Assembly (NCBI GenBank): GCA_903900845.1
Contig: CAIUOU010000193.1
Span: 1-33,449 of the forward strand
Length of the DNA: 33,449 nt
Direction: 5' to 3'
Origin: an uncultured Opitutia bacterium
GTDB taxonomy: Bacteria; Verrucomicrobiota; Verrucomicrobiia; Opitutales; Opitutaceae
Position numbers and translations under genes: made by a program. This document shows positions 28,923-33,449 of the stretch, in pieces (positions within the stretch are counted from its first letter, which is position 1; each line of letters begins with the position of its first letter). The notes under the pieces were generated by a model that was not told where the DNA came from, searched no databases, and saw nothing but the letters and a program-made list of their open reading frames with translations.

Positions 28923-30803
28923 ATGAAAAGGGTCTTCCCCCCACCCTGCCCGGCCGTCTTCCTCCACCTTCCGATGCCGCGCCCGGCCTCTTCCTCGTCC
29001 TTCCGCGATCTCCTGCTGGTCGCCGCGGTCCTGCTTGCTCTCGTGGCGGGCGCCGTCGGGCCCGCACTGGGCGGCCCGCTCGTTTTGGACGACGAGCCGG
29101 CCCTCGCTCTCGCGCGGGACATCGCGGCACGCGGCGCGTGGTCCGAGGTTTGGCGCGCGGGCGCGGACCCCGGCGAGACGCTGCGGGGCCGCCCGCTCTC
29201 CGCATGGTCCTTCGCGCTGCAGGCGGCGGCCGGCCTTGACTCTCCGCCCGCCCTGCGCGCCGGCAACGTGCTGCTGCACGGCCTCACCGCACTGCTCCTC
29301 GCCCTGATCGTCCGGCGCACGCTGATCCGGTTGTCCCACCCGCCTGACCGGGCCCGGACGACCGCCATTCTGGCCGCCGGAGCGTGGCTGCTTCACCCGT
29401 TGTCACTCTCCGCGGTCGTCTACGTGGTCCAGCGCACCGAGGTGCTCGCCGCGCTGGGGTCGCTCGCCGCGCTGGCCGCGTTCGCGCGCTCTTTGGACGG
29501 CGTGCCCGTGGCACGCTGGCGAGCCGCCACCGTGCTGTTCTGCGGCGCCGCCATGCTCGCCAAGGAGACGGCCGCGATCACGCCGCTCCTTTTGGCCCTC
29601 TACGACCGCTGCTTTCATGCCCCTTCCTGGAGAGATCTGCTGGTGAGCCGGGGGAGGTTCTACGCGGTTCTGGCCGCGACCTGGGTGCCGCTCGGCGTGC
29701 TGGTGGCGGCCGGACGCGGGCGCGGAGGCTCCGCCGGGTGGGACGGAGGTGTCAGCGTGAAGGATTACCTGGTGACCCAGGGCGAAGCGATCGCCGGTTA
29801 TGTGCAACACACCGTCTGGCCCCATCCCCTCGTCTTCGATCATGGGCCGGTCCTCTCGAGTCTGCCGGCCGCGCTGCCCGCGGGTCTCGCGGTCCTCGCC
29901 CTGCTGGGTGCGGCGCTTCACGGCGCCTGGAGGGCCCGGCCGCTCGGCTTCGCGGGAACCGCCTTTTTCCTCTGCCTATCCCCCTCCTCCAGCGTCGTAC
30001 CCGTAGCCTCCCAGACGATCGCCGACCACCGGATGTACCTGGCGCTGGCCCTGCCGGTCACGTTCCTGGCCGTGCTCCTCGTCCGTTGCCTGCCGCGCGC
30101 CGGCGCGGCTGCGGGCGCCGTCGCGATCACCGCCCTCGCGGTCGTGTCCGGACTCCGCCACCAAGTCTACCGCGACGAGATCACCCTTTGGACCGACACC
30201 GTGCGGACGAGGCCCTCCAACCCCCGCGCCCACCACAATCTTGGACGCGCGGAATTCGCGCGGGGTGATCTCGCGGCCGCCGAACGGCACTTCACCGAGG
30301 CGGAACGCCTGCGGCCGGGCGATCCCGACACTCGCCACAACCTCGCGCTCTGCCACGTCCGCGCAGGCCGGCACGCCGAGGCGCGATCACTCCTCGAGGG
30401 GGTTCTGACGGCCTTTCCGGAGCACACCGCCGCGCGATCCGCTCTCGGCGAAGTCCGGGTGGAACTGGGCCGCGTCGCCTTGCAGGCGGGCCGGCGGCGG
30501 GAGGCCGGCGAACACTACCGGGCAGCCACCAGCCTGCGGCCGGCGGACCCCCGCCCGTGGAACAACCTCGGGAACGTCCTGCTGGAACTGGACGAGGCCC
30601 CCGCGGCGCTCGAATCCTGGCGCCAAGCGCTCGCCATCGACGCGGATTTCATCGAGGCGCGGCGCGCCACGGCCCTCGTGCTGCTCCACTCGGGGCGGGC
30701 GACAGAGGCCCTGCCGCATCTGGAGCGGCTGGTGCGCGCCCAACCGAATAACGCGGAGTTTCGCGCGGCGCTGGCGGAAGCCCGCCGCGCGCCCGCCCGC
30801 TGA
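28923..30803 (+). CDS. TMTC-like GT-C membrane glycosyltransferase candidate with C-terminal TPRs
   Basis: About 626 residues: some ten hydrophobic helices up to about residue 410, then tetratricopeptide repeats from about 433 to 620. Several segments resemble eukaryotic TMTC O-mannosyltransferases: an early VLDDEPAL loop (DDE at 56-58, GT-C style), GRPLSAWSFAL, HPLSLSAVVYVVQRTEVLA (158-176), AKETAAIT, ADHRMYLAL (367-375), and YRDEITLW leading into NPRAHHNLG, where the TPRs begin. A membrane glycosyltransferase with lumenal/periplasmic TPRs is inferred; donor and acceptor are unknown. The start is unclear: ATG at 28923 or at 28974, the latter placing the first helix closer to the N-terminus. 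recQ begins 5 bp downstream. Confidence 0.78.
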   Translation: MKRVFPPPCPAVFLHLPMPRPASSSSFRDLLLVAAVLLALVAGAVGPALGGPLVLDDEPALALARDIAARGAWSEVWRAGADPGETLRGRPLSAWSFALQAAAGLDSPPALRAGNVLLHGLTALLLALIVRRTLIRLSHPPDRARTTAILAAGAWLLHPLSLSAVVYVVQRTEVLAALGSLAALAAFARSLDGVPVARWRAATVLFCGAAMLAKETAAITPLLLALYDRCFHAPSWRDLLVSRGRFYAVLAATWVPLGVLVAAGRGRGGSAGWDGGVSVKDYLVTQGEAIAGYVQHTVWPHPLVFDHGPVLSSLPAALPAGLAVLALLGAALHGAWRARPLGFAGTAFFLCLSPSSSVVPVASQTIADHRMYLALALPVTFLAVLLVRCLPRAGAAAGAVAITALAVVSGLRHQVYRDEITLWTDTVRTRPSNPRAHHNLGRAEFARGDLAAAERHFTEAERLRPGDPDTRHNLALCHVRAGRHAEARSLLEGVLTAFPEHTAARSALGEVRVELGRVALQAGRRREAGEHYRAATSLRPADPRPWNNLGNVLLELDEAPAALESWRQALAIDADFIEARRATALVLLHSGRATEALPHLERLVRAQPNNAEFRAALAEARRAPAR

Positions 30804-30808
30804 AGACC

Positions 30809-32641
30809 TTGCCAGAAATCCATCACCTCCTCCGCACGACTTTTGGCTACGACCGCTTCCGGCCGCTGCAGCGCGAGATCTGCGAGGCCACGCTAGCCGG
30901 ACGCGACGTCTTCGCCCTGCTGCCCACCGGCGGCGGCAAGTCCCTGTGTTTCCAGTTGCCGGCGCTCGCGCGCGACGGGCTCACGGTCGTCGTCTCGCCG
31001 CTCATCGCGCTGATGAAGGATCAGGTCGACGCACTGCAGGCCAGCGGCGTGGCGGCGACCTTTCTCAACTCCACGCTCGGCGAGGACGAGGCGCGCTCGC
31101 GCCTGCGCGGCCTCCACCGCGGGGAGTTCCGCCTCCTCTATGCGGCGCCCGAGCGCCTGATGCTCGCCGGCTGGAAGGAAAACCTGAAGTCGTGGAACGT
31201 CTCCTGCCTCGCGATCGACGAGGCGCATTGCGTTTCCGAGTGGGGCCACGACTTCCGTCCCGAGTACCAGCAGCTCGCGAAACTGCGCGGGTTGCTGCCC
31301 GGCGTGCCCGTGATGGCGCTCACGGCCACGGCGACGGAAAGGGTCCGGGCCGGTATCATCCAACACCTCGGCCTGCGCGACCCGGCGACCTTCGTCGCGA
31401 GTTTCAACCGCCCCAACCTCACCTACCGCGTCGTCCCCAAGGACCAGCCGCTCAAGCAGGTCATCGACTTCATCCGCCGGCGCGAGGACGAGAGCGGCAT
31501 CATCTACTGCGCCAGCCGCTCGACCGCCGAGCGGGTGGCCGACTCGCTCGCGGGCCGCGGCTTCCTGGCCCGCGCCTACCACGCCGGCCTCGACGCCGAC
31601 ACGCGGTCGAGGAACCAGGAAGCGTTCCTCCGCGACGAGACGCGCATCATCTGCGCGACCATCGCGTTCGGCATGGGCATCAACAAGCCGAACGTCCGCT
31701 GGATCATTCACCACGACCTGCCGAAGAACATCGAGGGCTACTATCAGGAAACCGGCCGCGCGGGACGCGACGGCCTGCCGGGCGATTGCCTCCTGCTCTT
31801 CAGCCCCGGCGATATCGCCAAGCAGACCCACTTCCTCGACGAGATCACCGATGCGCAGGAACAGAAGATCGCCCGCGACCAGCTGCGCAACATGGTCAAT
31901 TACGCCGAGAGCGCCGGCTGCCGCCGCGTCGCGCTGCTCGCCCACTTCGGCGAGGGATTTCCCACCGCCACCTGCGGAGCTTGCGACAATTGCCTCGAAC
32001 CGCGCGAAACCTACGACGGCACCGTCGTCGCGCAGAAATTCCTCTCCTGCCTCTACCGCATCGCGCGCCACAGCGGCTTCAGCGTCGGCCTGCGCCACGT
32101 CGTCGCCGTGCTAACCGGCGTCGTCAACGAGAAGATCCGCCGCTGGGGCCACGACCAACTCACGACCTACGGCATCGGCCCGGAACTCGACGAACGCGGC
32201 TGGAGCGCCGTCGCGCGCGAGCTGATGCGCCTCGGGCATGTCGCGCTCTCACCCGGGGAGTTCGCGACGCTGGAGCTGACCGACTCAGGCCTCGAGGTGC
32301 TGCGGGCCCGCACCCCGATCCAGCTCACGAAACCGATGGACCTGCCGACGGCCCGGAAGGCGCCCGCGCGCCGGGCGGGCGAGGTGGAGTGCGACGAGAT
32401 CCTGTTCGCGCGTCTCCGCGCCCTCCGCAAGGAACTCGCCGACGAACGCCGCGTGCCGGCCTACATCATACTCGGCGACGCCGCCCTCCGCGCGATGGCC
32501 CGCCATTATCCGGCGACCGAGCGGGACATGACGGGCATCCCCGGCCTGGGCGAACGCAAGCGCGAGCAGTTCGGCGCTCTCTTCGCCGAAGAGATCTCCG
32601 ACTACCTCCGCACCAACTCCCGCCAGCGGTTCAACGACTGA
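30809..32641 (+). CDS. recQ: ATP-dependent DNA helicase RecQ
   Basis: 3'-5' superfamily 2 helicase acting in recombination and replication-fork repair. The 610 residues show motif I LLPTGGGKS (38-46), motif II IDEAHCVSEWGHDFRPEY, motif III ALTATAT, the GRAGRDG motif VI, and the RQC zinc site (Cys919-type pattern CRRVALL...CGACDNC). A winged helix and a C-terminal HRDC domain (about 525-600, ILFARLRALRKELADERRVPAYIILGDAAL in part) follow. The start is TTG at 30809, five bases after the TMTC-like stop; the residues after it (PEIHHLLRTTFGYDRFRPLQ) match RecQ N-termini, so no later start is needed. Confidence 0.95.
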   Translation: MPEIHHLLRTTFGYDRFRPLQREICEATLAGRDVFALLPTGGGKSLCFQLPALARDGLTVVVSPLIALMKDQVDALQASGVAATFLNSTLGEDEARSRLRGLHRGEFRLLYAAPERLMLAGWKENLKSWNVSCLAIDEAHCVSEWGHDFRPEYQQLAKLRGLLPGVPVMALTATATERVRAGIIQHLGLRDPATFVASFNRPNLTYRVVPKDQPLKQVIDFIRRREDESGIIYCASRSTAERVADSLAGRGFLARAYHAGLDADTRSRNQEAFLRDETRIICATIAFGMGINKPNVRWIIHHDLPKNIEGYYQETGRAGRDGLPGDCLLLFSPGDIAKQTHFLDEITDAQEQKIARDQLRNMVNYAESAGCRRVALLAHFGEGFPTATCGACDNCLEPRETYDGTVVAQKFLSCLYRIARHSGFSVGLRHVVAVLTGVVNEKIRRWGHDQLTTYGIGPELDERGWSAVARELMRLGHVALSPGEFATLELTDSGLEVLRARTPIQLTKPMDLPTARKAPARRAGEVECDEILFARLRALRKELADERRVPAYIILGDAALRAMARHYPATERDMTGIPGLGERKREQFGALFAEEISDYLRTNSRQRFND

Positions 32642-32697
32642 GGCCGCGGCCTTCCGCGTGCTTGCCGCGCGGCGCGCGGCGCGGTTGGGATGGCGAG

Positions 32698-33449
32698 ATG
32701 ACCTCCGGGGAAGAGACCATGCTCGCGACGCTCAGCCGCATCGGCACCGTCGCGCCCGAGGTCATCGAGCTCTTCGATTACCTCGAGGACACGCCGCTCT
32801 GGATGAAGGACGAGGCGGGCCACTACGAGTGGGTCAACGTGCCGTTCCTGCTGAATTTCGGCGTGCGGACGCGCGCCGAGATCATCGGGCGCACCGACTA
32901 CGATTTCTGCGGCGAGGTGCTCGCGAACCAGTACCGGATGGACGACGAACGCGTGCTGCGCGGAGAGAAGATCCTCTCGCGCATCGAGCTCGTCGGACGC
33001 TTCGACCACACGGCGCGCTGGTGCGTGACGTCAAAGGTACCGCTGCGCAACGCGGCCGGCCGCATCGTCGGCACCGCGGGTGTCACGCGTCCGCTCCCGC
33101 GCGCCGGCTCGATGCCGCCGGCCGCGACCGGCGCCCCGCTCGGGGTGGCCATCCGCTTCATCAGCGAGCATTACGCGGAACGCATCACCAACGAGGACCT
33201 CGCGCGCGCCTGCGGGTTGTCGGTGCGCGCGTTCGAGCGCCAGTTCCAGGCCGCCTACCAGACCTCGCCGCACGACTATCTCCGCGGCCTGCGTGTGCGG
33301 ATGAGCTGCAGCCCGCTGGTCTTCACGAAAAAGTCGCTCGCCGAGGTCGCCAGCGAGTTCGGCTTCGCCGACCAGAGTCATTTCACGAAGGAGTTCCGCC
33401 GCATCATGGACGAGACCCCGAGCGCGTACCGCCGGCGGTTTCAACCGCG
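32698..33449 (+). CDS. PAS-domain AraC-family transcriptional regulator (partial, runs off the window)
   Basis: An open frame from ATG 32698 to the window end, 250 codons without a stop, so the 3' end is missing, probably by few residues. Residues about 20-125 look like a PAS sensor domain (FDYLEDTPLWMKDEAGHYEWVN, then GRTDYDFCGEVLANQYR, and an end strand IVGTAGVTR). Residues about 153-250 are an AraC double helix-turn-helix: EDLARACGLSVRAFERQFQ, then the second HTH SLAEVASEFGFADQSHFTKEF followed by TPSAYRRRF. This arrangement is common for ligand- or redox-sensing activators. Targets cannot be deduced. It starts 56 bp after recQ in a GC-rich spacer with no clear ribosome-binding site. Confidence 0.88.
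   Translation, partial: MTSGEETMLATLSRIGTVAPEVIELFDYLEDTPLWMKDEAGHYEWVNVPFLLNFGVRTRAEIIGRTDYDFCGEVLANQYRMDDERVLRGEKILSRIELVGRFDHTARWCVTSKVPLRNAAGRIVGTAGVTRPLPRAGSMPPAATGAPLGVAIRFISEHYAERITNEDLARACGLSVRAFERQFQAAYQTSPHDYLRGLRVRMSCSPLVFTKKSLAEVASEFGFADQSHFTKEFRRIMDETPSAYRRRFQP

Overview
The window reads as a high-GC chromosomal segment of a Gram-negative bacterium, most likely a Verrucomicrobiota member near Opitutaceae. Three things point there. The ribonucleotide reductase looks chlamydial: a multi-ATP-cone NrdA and a NrdB without the radical tyrosine. There is an intact Lpt/Kdo envelope operon and a large TonB-dependent receptor with an N-terminal carboxypeptidase-regulatory-like domain. A fused E1 alpha/beta dehydrogenase and a tandem DUF350 protein add to this. 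The lineage is an inference from gene content, not a computed placement. I see no rRNA, tRNA, insertion sequence, prophage, CRISPR array or defence island. The content is almost entirely core metabolism, envelope and genome maintenance.

Layout. 75-377 holds a DUF971 gene. 452-5795 is a tight plus-strand run: fused E1 dehydrogenase, kdsC, lptC, lptA, lptB, hprK. The three junctions kdsC/lptC, lptC/lptA and lptA/lptB are each a 4-nt start/stop overlap. leuB (5893-6993) and a secreted PQQ-like beta-propeller protein (7054-8283) follow. A minus-strand duplicated-DUF350 membrane protein (8355-9017) has its own terminator, and a divergent Nramp-like transporter (9121-10488) lies on the plus strand. 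10523-16312 is a minus-strand block: tgt, a DUF4337 protein, a UDP-glucuronate decarboxylase and secA. Plus-strand genes resume with a pabA/trpG-type amidotransferase, nrdR, a short unrecognised gene, a secreted SGNH hydrolase and mtnA (16439-20378). nrdB and nrdA occupy 20473-25021 on the minus strand, followed by a 515-bp gap with regulatory-looking structure. The TonB receptor (25537-28788, minus) diverges from a TMTC-like GT-C/TPR membrane protein, recQ and a PAS-AraC regulator cut by the window end.

How the parts connect. The clearest internal circuit is dNTP supply. nrdR encodes the transcriptional repressor of ribonucleotide reductase genes. The nrdB leader carries two related palindrome-like elements exactly 32 bp apart, the spacing expected of paired NrdR boxes. 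The reductase itself is a probable class Ic-like enzyme with leucine at the tyrosyl-radical position. A strong hairpin between nrdB and nrdA may tune their ratio. The second unit is envelope biogenesis: Kdo synthesis and LPS export are translationally coupled and followed by the HPr kinase gene, without the rpoN-hpf-ptsN genes that often sit between in proteobacteria.

The best candidates for new biology are modest but concrete: a tRNA-guanine transglycosylase that has lost all three zinc cysteines but keeps its catalytic residues, the Leu-site NrdB with its regulatory leader, a bacterial TMTC-like glycosyltransferase candidate, and an Nramp-fold transporter lacking both canonical metal-binding motifs.
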